NCBI RefSeq assembly: GCF_000819745.1
Contig: NZ_CDDA01000037.1
Span: 95,744 to 159,743, forward strand
Length of the DNA: 64,000 nt
Source: Aeromonas bestiarum
Lineage (GTDB): Bacteria > Pseudomonadota > Gammaproteobacteria > Enterobacterales > Aeromonadaceae
Direction of reading: 5' to 3'
Within the stretch, counting starts at the first letter, position 1, and the number at the start of each line of letters is the position of its first letter. Made by a program: the position numbers and the translations under genes. This document shows positions 34,639 through 44,059 of this stretch, one piece after another. A model generated the notes under the pieces. The model saw only the letters and a program-made list of their open reading frames with translations, had not been told where the DNA came from and searched no databases.

Positions 34639-35832
34639 TTAAAGATCCTGATGGGGACCAAAAACTTCGTAGTGCAGCTGATCGGCCGGTATGCCCGCCG
34701 CGCTCAACTGCGCCTTGATCGCCTGCATGAAGCCAAGCGGACCGCAGAAGTAGTAGTGGGCCTGCGGCGCCAGCAACTCGGCTACCTGGCTCAAGTCCAT
34801 GGTGCCGTGGAAGTCGTAGTCCTTCCCTTGCTCATCCTGAGCCTCCGGCTCCCGATACCAGACCCGGCTCTGCAGCTGGTCATGCTGCTCATGCTTGCGC
34901 TGGATATCCTCCTTGAAGGCGTGCAATGAACCCTGTTCACAGGCATGCAGCCAGCAGATGTCGGCTGCATGGCCCTTGGCCAGCAGCTGGTTGAGCATGC
35001 TCAGCATGGGGGTGAGGCCTACGCCAGCGGAGAGCAACACCACGGGCGTACTGGCATCGGCCTGCAGGAAGAAGTCGCCGGTCGGCGGCATCAACTCCAC
35101 CTGATCGCCAGCATGCAGATGGTCGTGCAGCAGGTTGGAGACCTGGCCCTGGGGCTCGCGCTTGACGCTGATGCGGTAATCGCGACCGTTCGGCGCATCG
35201 GAGAGGGAGTATTGGCGGATCTCCTGATACTCCAGCTCGGGGTGGGCCAGCTTGATGCTGAGGTACTGACCCGGTTTGAAGTGCAGTACCGGTTTGCCAT
35301 CGAGCGGTGCCAGTACGAAGGAGGTGATGAGCTCGCTCTCGACCCGTTTCTCCTTGATGATGAAGGGGCGGGGACCCAGCCAGCCACCGGTCTGACTCGC
35401 CTTCTCCTGATAGATCTCGCTCTCCCGGCTGATGAAGATGCTGGCCAGCACACCGTAGGCCTTGCCCCAGGCATCCAGCACCTCTTCGGTGACCGCACTT
35501 CCACCCAATTCTTTGAGCGTGGCCAAGAGATGACTACCTACAATGTGATATTGTTCCGGCTGGATCATGAAACCCGTGTGCTTGTGGGCAATGCGTTCCA
35601 CCGCGCCGGCCAGGGCTCCCAGGTTGTCGATATTCCTGGCGTAAGCCGCCACCGCGTTGAACAGCGCCAGCGGTTGACCGCCACTGCGCTGGTGCGCCAG
35701 GTTGAAAATATCCTTCAGTTCCGGGTTGTGACTGAACATGCGCTGGTAGAAATGCTGGGTGAGGGCAGGCCCCGCCGATTCGAGCAAAGGGATGGTGCTT
35801 TTGATGACGGCGATGGTGGCTTGGTCTAACAT
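34639..35832 (-). CDS. hmpA: Flavohemoprotein, nitric oxide dioxygenase
   Basis: This 397-residue enzyme converts nitric oxide and oxygen to nitrate using NAD(P)H. The globin domain (1-140) has proximal His85 and distal Tyr29, the same positions as in E. coli Hmp. The FAD domain has RQYSLSDAP and the NAD(P)H domain has SAGVGLTPMLSML. It is divergent from the NO-sensing repressor gene nsrR with a 111-base gap, the expected regulatory arrangement. Confidence 0.96.
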   Translation of the reverse strand: MLDQATIAVIKSTIPLLESAGPALTQHFYQRMFSHNPELKDIFNLAHQRSGGQPLALFNAVAAYARNIDNLGALAGAVERIAHKHTGFMIQPEQYHIVGSHLLATLKELGGSAVTEEVLDAWGKAYGVLASIFISRESEIYQEKASQTGGWLGPRPFIIKEKRVESELITSFVLAPLDGKPVLHFKPGQYLSIKLAHPELEYQEIRQYSLSDAPNGRDYRISVKREPQGQVSNLLHDHLHAGDQVELMPPTGDFFLQADASTPVVLLSAGVGLTPMLSMLNQLLAKGHAADICWLHACEQGSLHAFKEDIQRKHEQHDQLQSRVWYREPEAQDEQGKDYDFHGTMDLSQVAELLAPQAHYYFCGPLGFMQAIKAQLSAAGIPADQLHYEVFGPHQDL

Positions 35833-35851
35833 AGGAGGTCCTTGCTAATTG

Positions 35852-35893
35852 AACATCTAAAATGTCACTTAATAAGCTGCATCCTAGATGTTT
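35852..35893. promoter_or_regulatory. Candidate NsrR operator region
   Basis: Two dyads, AACATCTAAAATGTC (35852-35866) and GCATCCTAGATGTTT (35879-35893), contain AACATC/GATGTT half-sites like those in NsrR sites. They lie between the hmpA and nsrR starts. The exact site is uncertain. Confidence 0.4.
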
Positions 35894-35943
35894 ATTTGAT
35901 CTGAATCAATAATCAATTTTCCGCATTATGCGACACAGGCACT

Positions 35944-36411
35944 ATGAGACTAACTAGCTATACCGATTTTGGATTGAGAGCCCTGCTCTATCTGGCGACC
36001 CTGCCACAGGGCGAACTGTCGAGCGTGGCCAAGGTCTCCGCCTTGTATGGCGTCTCCCGCAACCACATGGTCAAGGTGGTGAATCAACTGGTGAAGCTGG
36101 GCTATCTGCAATCCCAGCGTGGCAAGAATGGCGGGATCCGCATGGCCTGCGCGCCGGAGACAGTCAACATCGGCCAGGTGATCCGGGCGCTGGAGGGCAA
36201 TCTGGACGGCATCGACTGCAACTCGCCCGCCTGCCACATAGTCTCTGTCTGCTTGTTGAAGAATGCCCTGAAGGAGGCGATGAACGCCTTTTTGGCAGTG
36301 ATGGACAGCTATACCCTGCAAGACCTGCTGGCCAATCGCGAGGAGCTGCAGAAGGTGTTCGGCGACTTGATCCCGACCCTGGTGCTGGAGCCGGACGAGG
36401 AGAGCGAGTGA
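35944..36411 (+). CDS. nsrR: Nitric-oxide-sensing repressor NsrR (Rrf2 family)
   Basis: This 155-residue regulator has an N-terminal winged helix (MRLTSYTDFGLRALLYL, typical Rrf2 start) and three Fe-S cysteines, C92, C97 and C103, spaced Cys-X4-Cys-X5-Cys as in NsrR. NO reacts with the cluster and releases repression of hmp and related genes. It is divergent from hmpA and followed by a terminator. Confidence 0.94.
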   Translation: MRLTSYTDFGLRALLYLATLPQGELSSVAKVSALYGVSRNHMVKVVNQLVKLGYLQSQRGKNGGIRMACAPETVNIGQVIRALEGNLDGIDCNSPACHIVSVCLLKNALKEAMNAFLAVMDSYTLQDLLANREELQKVFGDLIPTLVLEPDEESE

Positions 36412-36414
36412 GAT

Positions 36415-36443
36415 AAAAAAGGCTGCCATCGGCAGCCTTTTTT
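36415..36443. terminator. Bidirectional terminator
   Basis: GGCTGCC-ATC-GGCAGCC stem with As before and Ts after, between the convergent nsrR and CorB-like genes. Confidence 0.88.
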
Positions 36444-37723
36444 CAATCTTCGAATCCCGACTCGTTGCGGTATAAATCCGGCATGATCCGCGCCATCTTC
36501 ACCATGTTGTTCTCCACTTCCAGAATCTCGATGGGATAGCCGGCGAGCCGCAGGCTGATGTTGGGCTGGGGGATCTCCTCCAGGTATTCCAGGATGACAC
36601 CGTTCAGGGTTCTGGGCCCGTCGATGGGCAACCGCCAGCTCATCTCCTTGTTCAGCTCGCGAATGCTGGCCGAGCCCTCCACCAGAAACGAGCCATCCGG
36701 CTGGGGGTGGATCTCGTCGCTGGGCGCCGGTGTCATGGAGGTAGTGAAGTCGCCCACTATCTCTTCCAGTATGTCATCCAGGGTGATCAACCCCTGAATA
36801 TCCCCGTACTCATCCACTATGAGGCCGATCCGCTCCTTGTTGCGCTGGAATTTGGCCAGTTGCACGTTGAGCGGCGTGCCTTCCGGGATGAAGTAGATCT
36901 CGTCCACTTCCCGCAGCAGGCTCGACTTGTTGAACTGATCCCTGGCCATCAGCCGCAGCGCATCGCGGGCGTGCAGGAAGCCCACCACATCGTCGATGTT
37001 GTCGCGGTAGAGCAGGATCTTGGTGTGGGCACAGTGGGCCAGCTGACGCAGTATGGTCTTCCAGTCATCGTTGATGTCGATGGCGTAGATATCGCTGCGC
37101 GGCACCATGATGTGTTCCACCGTCATCTTGTCCAGATCCAGAATGCTGAGCAGCATCTCCTGATGACGCTGGGGGATCAGGCTGCCCGCCTCGTTGACTA
37201 TGGTGCGCAGCTCCTCGGTGTTGAGGGAGTCATCCTTGTTGGGATGGAGCCTGAGCAGCTTGAGCAGACCGCTGGTGATGCCGTTGATCAGCCAGACAAA
37301 GGGGTAGAGCGGCACCATCAGCCCCTTGAGGATCCAGGAGGCGGGATAGGCGATCTTCTCCGGGTACATGGCCGCCAGGGTCTTGGGGGTCACCTCGCCA
37401 AACACCAGTACTATCAGGGTCAGGCCGAAGGTGGCGATGGCCACCCCAAAGGCGCCAAACAGCCTGATGCAGACTATGGTGGCGATGGCCGAGGCGAGGA
37501 TGTTGACCAGGTTGTTGCCGATCAGGATCAGGCCCAGCAGACGATCCGGGCGGGACAGCAGCTTTTCTACCCGACGGGCAGCCTTGTGCTTGGTTTGAGC
37601 CAGATGCCGCAGCTTGTAGCGGTTGAGCGACATCATGCCGGTTTCAGAACTTGAGAAAAAAGCAGACAAGAGGATCAAAATAACGAGAACAATCAATAAT
37701 GTGCTCGTTGATATGCTGTCCAA
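36443..37723 (-). CDS. CorB/YfjD-like CNNM-CBS membrane protein
   Basis: This 426-residue protein has an N-terminal CNNM transmembrane domain (about 1-180, with SAFFSSSETGMMSLNRYKLR and GEVTPKTLAAMYPE), two CBS domains (about 205-330) and a C-terminal CorC/HlyC accessory domain ending in a hydrophobic strand pair. CorB/CorC proteins are linked to magnesium and cobalt efflux and resistance; they are not true hemolysins despite old naming. It lies upstream of the convergent terminator and downstream of ypjD in the same direction. Confidence 0.9.
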   Translation of the reverse strand: MDSISTSTLLIVLVILILLSAFFSSSETGMMSLNRYKLRHLAQTKHKAARRVEKLLSRPDRLLGLILIGNNLVNILASAIATIVCIRLFGAFGVAIATFGLTLIVLVFGEVTPKTLAAMYPEKIAYPASWILKGLMVPLYPFVWLINGITSGLLKLLRLHPNKDDSLNTEELRTIVNEAGSLIPQRHQEMLLSILDLDKMTVEHIMVPRSDIYAIDINDDWKTILRQLAHCAHTKILLYRDNIDDVVGFLHARDALRLMARDQFNKSSLLREVDEIYFIPEGTPLNVQLAKFQRNKERIGLIVDEYGDIQGLITLDDILEEIVGDFTTSMTPAPSDEIHPQPDGSFLVEGSASIRELNKEMSWRLPIDGPRTLNGVILEYLEEIPQPNISLRLAGYPIEILEVENNMVKMARIMPDLYRNESGFED

Positions 37724-37766
37724 GAAGGGCTCCTGTGGGGGCTGGGTGAGTAAAGGGGGGTGAGTA

Positions 37767-38558
37767 TCAGCTCAGCAGGACTTCTTTGACGAAGCGGCTG
37801 CCAAAGTAGGCCAGGGTCAGGATGAAGCTGCCGATCAGGCTCAGGGTGATGACCTTGCGACCGCGCCAGCCACGGGTGTGATGACCCCACAGCAGCAGCA
37901 CGTAGACGCACCAGGCCAGGATCGAGAGGATCGCCTTGTGGGATTTGCCCTGGGCGAACATGTCTTCCAGAAAGAAGAGGCCGGAGGCGATGGAGAGGGT
38001 CAGCAGAAACAGGCCCGCCGAGATGAGCTGGAACAGCCGTTTCTCCACCGTCATCAAGGGCGGCATGGCAGGCAACTGACTGATCTTGCGGGACTTCAGC
38101 TGCCTGTCTAGACAGGCGAGCTGCAGCGCGAACAGGCAGGCGATCATCAGCACCGAATAGGCCATCAGCGCGAGCCCTATGTGCAGCAGCAGCTGGGGAT
38201 GGGCCTCCAGATGGGTGATATAGCGACCCGGGATCAGGGCGCTGGCGGCCAGCAGCAGGGCGGAGAAGCTGTAGACCACGGGCAGCAGGATCCAGCCGTT
38301 GAAGCGGCGGGTGACGCAGGTCATGAAGCAGCTGATGATGAGGCTGACCAGGGACGCGACGTTGAGCATGCTCAGGTTCTGGCCTGAATGGGTCACCAGC
38401 ACTTCGCCGGCCACGGCGGTGCCGTGCCCGATCAGGGCCAGTCCGATACAGGCAAACAGGGGAGCTTGCCCCACAGGTTTGGCACTGAGCAGCAGGTGCA
38501 GCGAGGCGATGATGGCCAGCAGATAGAAGGCCAGGGCCAGAACAGAGATCACGATCAT
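37767..38558 (-). CDS. ypjD: YpjD/CcsA-family cytochrome c assembly-like membrane protein
   Basis: This 263-residue polytopic protein has about eight helices and a CcsA-like heme-handling region with conserved histidines, for example HGTAVAGEVLV and HLEAHPQLLLHIGLALMAY. In E. coli YpjD sits near ffh, as here. Its true function is not established; the CcsA family handles heme in cytochrome c maturation. I use ATG 38558; 39 extra upstream codons are not family-like. It is divergent from ffh. Confidence 0.82.
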   Translation of the reverse strand: MIVISVLALAFYLLAIIASLHLLLSAKPVGQAPLFACIGLALIGHGTAVAGEVLVTHSGQNLSMLNVASLVSLIISCFMTCVTRRFNGWILLPVVYSFSALLLAASALIPGRYITHLEAHPQLLLHIGLALMAYSVLMIACLFALQLACLDRQLKSRKISQLPAMPPLMTVEKRLFQLISAGLFLLTLSIASGLFFLEDMFAQGKSHKAILSILAWCVYVLLLWGHHTRGWRGRKVITLSLIGSFILTLAYFGSRFVKEVLLS

Positions 38559-38718
38559 AACCAGGTCGTTGTTGAACAGGCAGTTGGGAATAGGAGAGGC
38601 AGTATACCTTGCACAAGATGTGCTCGCCAGTTGTGCTACCGCCGATCTGCCCATATATAGGGAGCAGGTCCCCATTGCTACCGTGCGGTGAATAATCGTC
38701 CTCGCGTCCGCTCTGGGT

Positions 38719-38724
38719 TATAAT
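38719..38724 (+). promoter_or_regulatory. -10 hexamer of ffh
   Basis: A perfect TATAAT lies 37 bases upstream of the ffh start. No good -35 is seen, so it may depend on extended contacts. Confidence 0.5.
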
Positions 38725-38760
38725 GCCCCCAATTTATTACGCCAAGAACCGGAATCCGTC

Positions 38761-40137
38761 ATGTTTGAGAATTTGACTGAACGACTCTCGCGCACCTTGC
38801 GCAATGTCAGTGGGCGCGGTCGCCTGACCGAAGAGAACATCAAGGATACCTTGCGCGAAGTGCGCATGGCGCTGCTCGAGGCGGACGTCGCCCTGCCGGT
38901 GGTGCGTGACTTCGTCGCTCGCGTCAAGGAGCGGGCGGTCGGCCAGGAAGTGGCCAAGTCTCTGAGTCCGGGCCAGGCCTTCATCAAGATAGTGCACGGT
39001 GAACTGGTCTCGGTGATGGGCGAGGCCAACGAGCAGCTCAACCTGGCCGCCCAGCCGCCGGCCATCATACTGATGGCGGGTCTGCAGGGGGCCGGTAAGA
39101 CCACCACGGTCGGCAAACTGGCCAAGCTGCTCAAAGAGCGCAGCAAGAAGAAGGTGCTGGTCGTCAGTGCCGACGTCTATCGCCCCGCGGCGATCAAGCA
39201 GCTGGAGACGCTGGCGAGTGACATAGGCGTCGATTTCTTCCCGAGCGATGCCAGCCAGAAACCGGTCGACATCGCCACCGCCGCCATCGATCAGGCGCGC
39301 AAGAAGTTCTATGACGTTGTGATAGTGGATACCGCCGGTCGTCTGCACGTCGACAGCGACATGATGGACGAGATCATCCATCTCCACGCCACCATCAAGC
39401 CGATCGAGACCCTGTTCGTGGTGGACGCAATGACGGGTCAGGATGCCGCCAACACCGCCAAGGCGTTCAACGAGGCGCTGCCGCTCACCGGCGTGATCCT
39501 CACCAAGGCGGACGGCGACGCTCGCGGTGGTGCCGCGCTTTCCGTGCGCCACATCACCGGCAAGCCGGTCAAGTTCATCGGTATGGGCGAGAAGACAGAT
39601 GCGCTGGAGCCGTTCCATCCGGATCGTCTCGCCTCCCGCATCCTCGGCATGGGCGACGTGCTGTCGCTTATCGAGGAAGTGGAGCGCAATGTCGACAAGG
39701 AAAAAGCCGCCAAGCTGGCCAACAAGGTCAAGAGTGGCAAGGGCTTCGATCTGGAAGACTTCCGCGAACAGCTGGCCCAGATGCGCAACATGGGCGGCAT
39801 GATGGGCATGCTCGACAAGCTGCCGGGCATGTCCGGTCTGCCGGACAACGTCAAGGATCAGATGGATGACAAGCTGACCGTGCGGATGGAGGCCATCATC
39901 AGCTCCATGACGCCCAGGGAGCGTGCCCATCCCGACCTCATCAAGGGCTCCCGCAAGCGCCGTATCGCCGCAGGGTCCGGCATGCAGGTGCAGGACGTGA
40001 ACAAGCTGCTCAAGCAGTTCACCGAGATGCAGCGCATGATGAAGAAGATGTCCGGCAAGGGCGGCATGCGCAAGATGATGGGGCAGATGAAGAACATGTT
40101 GCCGCCAGGATTCGGTGGCGGTCGCGGTCCCTTCTGA
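38761..40137 (+). CDS. ffh: Signal recognition particle protein (Ffh/SRP54)
   Basis: This 458-residue GTPase binds signal peptides and 4.5S RNA and delivers ribosomes to FtsY. The N domain is followed by G-domain motifs GLQGAGKTTTVGKLAKL and DTAGRLHVDSDMM. The C-terminal M domain is methionine-rich (RNMGGMMGMLDKLPGM and the MQRMMKKM region). Length is normal. It lies upstream of the rpsP operon with a terminator in between. Confidence 0.98.
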   Translation: MFENLTERLSRTLRNVSGRGRLTEENIKDTLREVRMALLEADVALPVVRDFVARVKERAVGQEVAKSLSPGQAFIKIVHGELVSVMGEANEQLNLAAQPPAIILMAGLQGAGKTTTVGKLAKLLKERSKKKVLVVSADVYRPAAIKQLETLASDIGVDFFPSDASQKPVDIATAAIDQARKKFYDVVIVDTAGRLHVDSDMMDEIIHLHATIKPIETLFVVDAMTGQDAANTAKAFNEALPLTGVILTKADGDARGGAALSVRHITGKPVKFIGMGEKTDALEPFHPDRLASRILGMGDVLSLIEEVERNVDKEKAAKLANKVKSGKGFDLEDFREQLAQMRNMGGMMGMLDKLPGMSGLPDNVKDQMDDKLTVRMEAIISSMTPRERAHPDLIKGSRKRRIAAGSGMQVQDVNKLLKQFTEMQRMMKKMSGKGGMRKMMGQMKNMLPPGFGGGRGPF

Positions 40138-40161
40138 TCCTGACCGTTTCAGCCAGGCCAG

Positions 40162-40187
40162 GGGCTCACCAGAGGTGGGCCCTTTTC
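40162..40187 (+). terminator. Terminator after ffh
   Basis: GGGCTCACC/GGTGGGCCC (one G-T wobble) then TTTT. Confidence 0.75.
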
Positions 40188-40221
40188 ATTGTGAGCCTTG
40201 TGCAAAAAATGGCTGGCTTGG

Positions 40222-40249
40222 TTGCAATTATTACGAATCCAAGTAAAAT
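40222..40249 (+). promoter_or_regulatory. Probable promoter of the rpsP operon
   Basis: TTGCAA and TAAAAT are 16 bases apart, about 70 bases upstream of rpsP, leaving a leader of some 60 bases. Confidence 0.55.
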
Positions 40250-40319
40250 TACGCGGCTTATTTTAAGCTAGGGTCCGCGTGTTTGCGGGCCTTGTTCATT
40301 AGATGTTAATGAGGACGAT

Positions 40320-40568
40320 ATGGTAACCATTCGTTTACAACGTGGTGGCGCGAAAAAGCGTCCGTTTTACCAGGTAGTAGTTTCTGACAGCCGTTGCGCC
40401 CGTGACGGTCGCTTCATCGAGCGCGTTGGTTTCTTCAACCCGGTTGCTTCTGGTTCTGCCGAAAAGCTGAACCTGGACCTGGCTCGTATCGAGCATTGGG
40501 TTGCTACTGGTGCCGCTGTTTCTGACCGCGTTGCCAAGCTGATCAAAGACGCTGCCAAAGCTGCTTAA
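40320..40568 (+). CDS. rpsP: 30S ribosomal protein S16
   Basis: This 82-residue protein starts [20 protein letters not shown], the hallmark of S16, which binds the 5' domain of 16S rRNA during 30S assembly. It is first gene of the conserved rpsP-rimM-trmD-rplS operon. Its codon use avoids the rare-codon style of its neighbours, as expected for a highly expressed gene. Confidence 0.98.
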   Translation: MVTIRLQRGGAKKRPFYQVVVSDSRCARDGRFIERVGFFNPVASGSAEKLNLDLARIEHWVATGAAVSDRVAKLIKDAAKAA

Positions 40569-40592
40569 TCAGCCCAACGGTAAGGAGTTAAG

Positions 40593-41114
40593 GTGGAAAA
40601 ACCTATAGTTCTGGGCACCCTGGGTACCGTTTATGGCATCAAGGGCTGGCTTAAAGTGAACTCCTTCACCGATGTTGCCGAAGCGATTTTCGATTACAAC
40701 CCCTGGCTGATCAATCAGAACGGGGCGTGGCGTGAACTCAAGGTTTCGGCCTGGAAGCGTCACAACAAGGGTCTGATTTGCAAGATCGATGGTATCGATC
40801 TGCGTGAAGATGCCCTGGTATTGACCAATGTCGAGATTGGCGTTCCCGCCGATCTGTTGCCTGCGTTGCCTGAAGGTGAGTTCTACTGGCGTGACCTGAT
40901 TGGTTGCTCGGTATCGACCACCAAGGGATACGACCTGGGCAAGGTGACCGAATTGATGGAAACCGGCTCCAACGATGTGTTGGTGGTTGAGGCCAATGTA
41001 AAAGATGCCTTTGGTGCAAAGGAGCGGTTGATTCCGTTCCTGGAAGAGCAGGTGATCAAGCATATTGATCTGACTGCTCGAACAATCGAAGTTGATTGGG
41101 ATCCTGGTTTCTAG
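40593..41114 (+). CDS. rimM: 16S rRNA-processing / 30S maturation factor RimM
   Basis: This 173-residue factor binds S19 and the 30S head during ribosome maturation. The N-terminal barrel starts at GTG ([20 protein letters not shown]) and the PRC-barrel C-terminal half contains [22 protein letters not shown] and [10 protein letters not shown]. The gap from rpsP is 24 bases with a GGAG ribosome site. Confidence 0.96.
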   Translation: MEKPIVLGTLGTVYGIKGWLKVNSFTDVAEAIFDYNPWLINQNGAWRELKVSAWKRHNKGLICKIDGIDLREDALVLTNVEIGVPADLLPALPEGEFYWRDLIGCSVSTTKGYDLGKVTELMETGSNDVLVVEANVKDAFGAKERLIPFLEEQVIKHIDLTARTIEVDWDPGF

Positions 41115-41148
41115 TTTCCCGCGGTAACACGAGTGCCGGAGGTTTCTT

Positions 41149-41898
41149 ATGTGGATTGGGGTGATTAGCCTCTTCCCGGAAATGTTCCGAGCCATTACCG
41201 AGCACGGGGTAACGGGTCGGGCCGTCAAGAGTGGCCTGCTGCAGATTGAGTGCTGGAACCCCCGGGACTTTACCCACGACAAACACCGTACGGTCGACGA
41301 TCGTCCTTATGGTGGTGGGCCCGGCATGTTGATGATGGTTCAGCCGCTGCGTGACGCGATTCATGCAGCCAAGCAAGCGGCGGGAGACGGGGCGAAAGTC
41401 ATCTATCTCTCTCCTCAGGGACGCAAGCTGACTCAAGCTGGCGTAACCGAGTTGGCGACGAGTCAGAAACTGATTCTGGTAGCCGGTCGATACGAAGGTA
41501 TCGATGAACGCGTGATACAAACCGAAGTCGACGAAGAGTGGTCTATCGGTGATTACGTGTTAAGTGGTGGCGAGTTGCCTGCCATGACCCTGATCGATGC
41601 GGTTTCGCGTCTGGTCCCCGGGGTTTTGGGCGATCAGGCCAGTGCCGAGCAGGACTCCTTCACGGATGGCTTGCTGGATCATCCCCACTACACTCGGCCG
41701 GAGTTGTTGGATGGATTGGCGGTGCCAGAGGCGCTGACAAGCGGCAATCACGAAGTGATTCGACGCTGGCGTCTCAAACAGTCGCTCGGACGAACCTGGC
41801 AAAGAAGGCCGGAACTTATTAACAACCTAGCTCTGACTGACGAGCAAGAATCACTTCTTGCCGAGTATGTCCGCGAAGTGCGTGACAGCGTTAAGTAG
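41149..41898 (+). CDS. trmD: tRNA (guanine-37-N1)-methyltransferase
   Basis: This 249-residue SPOUT methyltransferase forms m1G37 in tRNAs to prevent frameshifting. It contains the trefoil-knot SAM motifs [23 protein letters not shown] and [14 protein letters not shown]. It is third in the operon, 34 bases after rimM and 32 bases before rplS. Confidence 0.97.
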   Translation: MWIGVISLFPEMFRAITEHGVTGRAVKSGLLQIECWNPRDFTHDKHRTVDDRPYGGGPGMLMMVQPLRDAIHAAKQAAGDGAKVIYLSPQGRKLTQAGVTELATSQKLILVAGRYEGIDERVIQTEVDEEWSIGDYVLSGGELPAMTLIDAVSRLVPGVLGDQASAEQDSFTDGLLDHPHYTRPELLDGLAVPEALTSGNHEVIRRWRLKQSLGRTWQRRPELINNLALTDEQESLLAEYVREVRDSVK

Positions 41899-41930
41899 AG
41901 TTTTCAGTTTATCCTAGGTAAGGAAAGACA

Positions 41931-42278
41931 ATGAGCAAGATTATTCAGCAGCTTGAACAAGAGCAACTGCGTACCGACATCCCGGCATTTGCCCAGGGCG
42001 ACACCGTACGTGTTCAAGTTCGTGTTAAAGAAGGTGGCAAAGAGCGTCTGCAGGCTTTCGAAGGCATCGTTATTGCCAAGCGTAACCGCGGTCTGCACTC
42101 TGCTTTCACCGTTCGCAAGATCTCCAACGGCGAAGGTGTTGAGCGTGTATTCCAGACTCACTCTCCGCTGATCCACAGTGTAGAACTGAAGCGTCGTGGT
42201 GATGTTCGCCGCGCCAAACTGTACTACCTGCGCAACCTGTCCGGCAAAGCTGCTCGTATCAAAGAGAAGCTCAACTAA
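41931..42278 (+). CDS. rplS: 50S ribosomal protein L19
   Basis: This 115-residue protein at the 30S-50S interface starts [20 protein letters not shown] and contains the L19 core [20 protein letters not shown]. It closes the operon and is followed by a strong terminator. Confidence 0.98.
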
Positions 42279-42330
42279 TTCGATTCGAATTGGTGTCGGT
42301 ATGTCGGCGAAAAGCTCGACAGGTAGTGAA

Positions 42331-42357
42331 AAGGCTCGCCAATGGCGAGCCTTTTTT
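42331..42357 (+). terminator. Terminator of the rpsP operon
   Basis: AAGGCTCGCC/GGCGAGCCTT stem followed by Ts. Confidence 0.9.
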
Positions 42358-42404
42358 GTGTCTGCAATTCGGGTGCCGGCCAGACGTGTCAGTGTTCTGG
42401 TCGC

Positions 42405-42728
42405 CTACTGACTGACCCGCACCACTGAGTTGTCACGTCCGAAGGGGCCGGGCACATAGTCGTCCGCTTCCCAGTCGTTATCGTAGTGAGTCTCCCCGTT
42501 CGGTTGCACCAGCTGGTAGCAGTATTCGAAATGGCTGGGGCCATCGGTGGGCAGGTTGAGGGTGGTTCTGAACTCCCCGCTCTTCATCCGTTTGAGCTCT
42601 ATGGGTTGCCACTGGCTGAATTCCCCCAGCAGCAGTACCTGTTCAGCCTCACCTGCGGCCACTTTTTCCACTGCGAAGGTCACCTTGACCTCGGGACGGG
42701 ACTTGAGGAATTGCTTGTTGATCGGCAT
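42405..42728 (-). CDS. Stand-alone isoamylase-N / CBM48-like (glycogen-binding) domain protein
   Basis: This 107-residue protein consists almost wholly of one early-set beta-sandwich: VLLLGEFSQWQPIELKRMKSGEF, then FEYCYQLVQPNGETHYDNDWEADDYVPGPFG. The GEFSxW and DNDWEADDY patterns resemble glycogen-recognition domains of branching enzymes and AMPK-beta. There is no catalytic domain or signal peptide. Its task may be glycogen sensing or a protein-carbohydrate scaffold; this is inference. It is convergent with the rpsP operon. Confidence 0.75.
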   Translation of the reverse strand: MPINKQFLKSRPEVKVTFAVEKVAAGEAEQVLLLGEFSQWQPIELKRMKSGEFRTTLNLPTDGPSHFEYCYQLVQPNGETHYDNDWEADDYVPGPFGRDNSVVRVSQ

Positions 42729-42811
42729 GACGCCTCCTTGTCATTGATTGCGAAGAAATAGCTTCTGGCTATTTTTATATCACTTTATGACAAGGATGTT
42801 TATAACGGAGA

Positions 42812-43486
42812 TCAAAGGGGCAGGGCAAAGTGGCGTTGCAGCAGGTCGTGGGTGAAGCCTGTCTTGAGGTAAAAGCCCCGTGGCAGGGTCAGGATCGGCT
42901 GGCCATTGCGACCGATGGCACGGGTCAGCGCCTTGTTGTTGGCGGCCTTGGGGCGCAGTTGCATCACCTGGCCGTGGCGAGCACTGATCTGCTCCACCTC
43001 GCCCAGCACTATCATGTCCATCAGCTCCTCCCAGTCCTGACGCAGCAGCCGATCCTCCTCCTCATTCGGGCTCCACATCAGCGGCATGCCGATCCGGCGC
43101 TCGCCTATCGGGATGTCGCGGCTGCCCTCCACCGGGATCCAGAGCACCCGCGAGAGCTTGTTGCGCACATTCGACTGCTCCCAGCGCTGGCCGCTGACGC
43201 CGATCAGCGGCGCCACGCAGACGAAGGTGGTCTCCAGCGGTTTGCCATGAGGATCTATGGGGATCGTCTTGAGCTCTATGCCAAGTTCGGGGAAGTCCTG
43301 CTCCGGCTTGCTGCCGGCGCTGGCGCCCAGTTGCCATTCGATCAGCTGACCGACCCAGCCCTTGTCCCGCCTCAGATCCCGCGGGACGGCGAGGCCGGCA
43401 TCGGCAGCCAGCTGTGCCAGCGTGAAGCCCGCCATGGCATGGGCTCGGCTCAATAACTCCTGCTCGGACTGGGGCTGGGTGGGCAT
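42812..43486 (-). CDS. mutH: DNA mismatch-repair endonuclease MutH
   Basis: This 224-residue methyl-sensing GATC endonuclease nicks the unmethylated strand during mismatch repair. Catalytic residues D64, E71 and K73 are in [13 protein letters not shown], matching D70/E77/K79 of E. coli MutH. The later segment RVLWIPVEG is family-typical. Its presence implies Dam methylation in this organism. It is divergent from rppH, with the DnaA-box-rich gap between them. Confidence 0.96.
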   Translation of the reverse strand: MPTQPQSEQELLSRAHAMAGFTLAQLAADAGLAVPRDLRRDKGWVGQLIEWQLGASAGSKPEQDFPELGIELKTIPIDPHGKPLETTFVCVAPLIGVSGQRWEQSNVRNKLSRVLWIPVEGSRDIPIGERRIGMPLMWSPNEEEDRLLRQDWEELMDMIVLGEVEQISARHGQVMQLRPKAANNKALTRAIGRNGQPILTLPRGFYLKTGFTHDLLQRHFALPL

Positions 43487-43712
43487 GAATGACTCCTACA
43501 AAGGGGGATTATTCTAGCAAGTCTGATCCCTGGTGAGGATCGCTGTTTTTATAACCGATCCTGCCGAGGGGTTGCACGGGGTGGGCGTTTTTGTGTGTAA
43601 GCACTTATCATAATGATTTTTAACGGATTTGTCTTTGTTGTACCGATCATTCCCACGCAGGATCCCGACTTGAAATAGTTGTCCAAGGGTTTGCTCATGC
43701 TGTTGCACACAG

Positions 43713-43721
43713 TTATCCACA
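43713..43721 (+). promoter_or_regulatory. DnaA box, perfect
   Basis: TTATCCACA, within the proposed DARS2 core. Confidence 0.8.
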
Positions 43722-43831
43722 GAAATCTTGGATAACTGGCTCAAAGTGGTGATAGTCGGGGTGTTGTTACAAAAAAATGTGAAACTACACCGATTTTTAC
43801 TGTGATGACAGGGCAGATAGTGTGCCACTCC

Positions 43832-43840
43832 TGTGGATAA
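43832..43840 (-). promoter_or_regulatory. DnaA box, perfect
   Basis: TGTGGATAA, i.e. TTATCCACA on the minus strand. Confidence 0.8.
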
Positions 43841-44050
43841 ATTAGTCGTGGTGGATCTTTGAGCAGCCGAACTTGTTCACAATCGGGATCCCGGATCTCC
43901 GGCCGGGAAAGACATGGATCTTGATCCAGCACTCTGCATTTAACATCATGTATTTAAATACATATTTAGTTTTTATCACCATGCTGTATGCTGATGTCCT
44001 GAGTAGAGAAGATAAACAAAACTACTGTATATACCCGCTTGCTCACAGGC

Positions 44051-44059
44051 TTATGCACA
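44051..44059 (+). promoter_or_regulatory. DnaA box, consensus
   Basis: TTATGCACA fits TTATNCACA. Confidence 0.7.
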
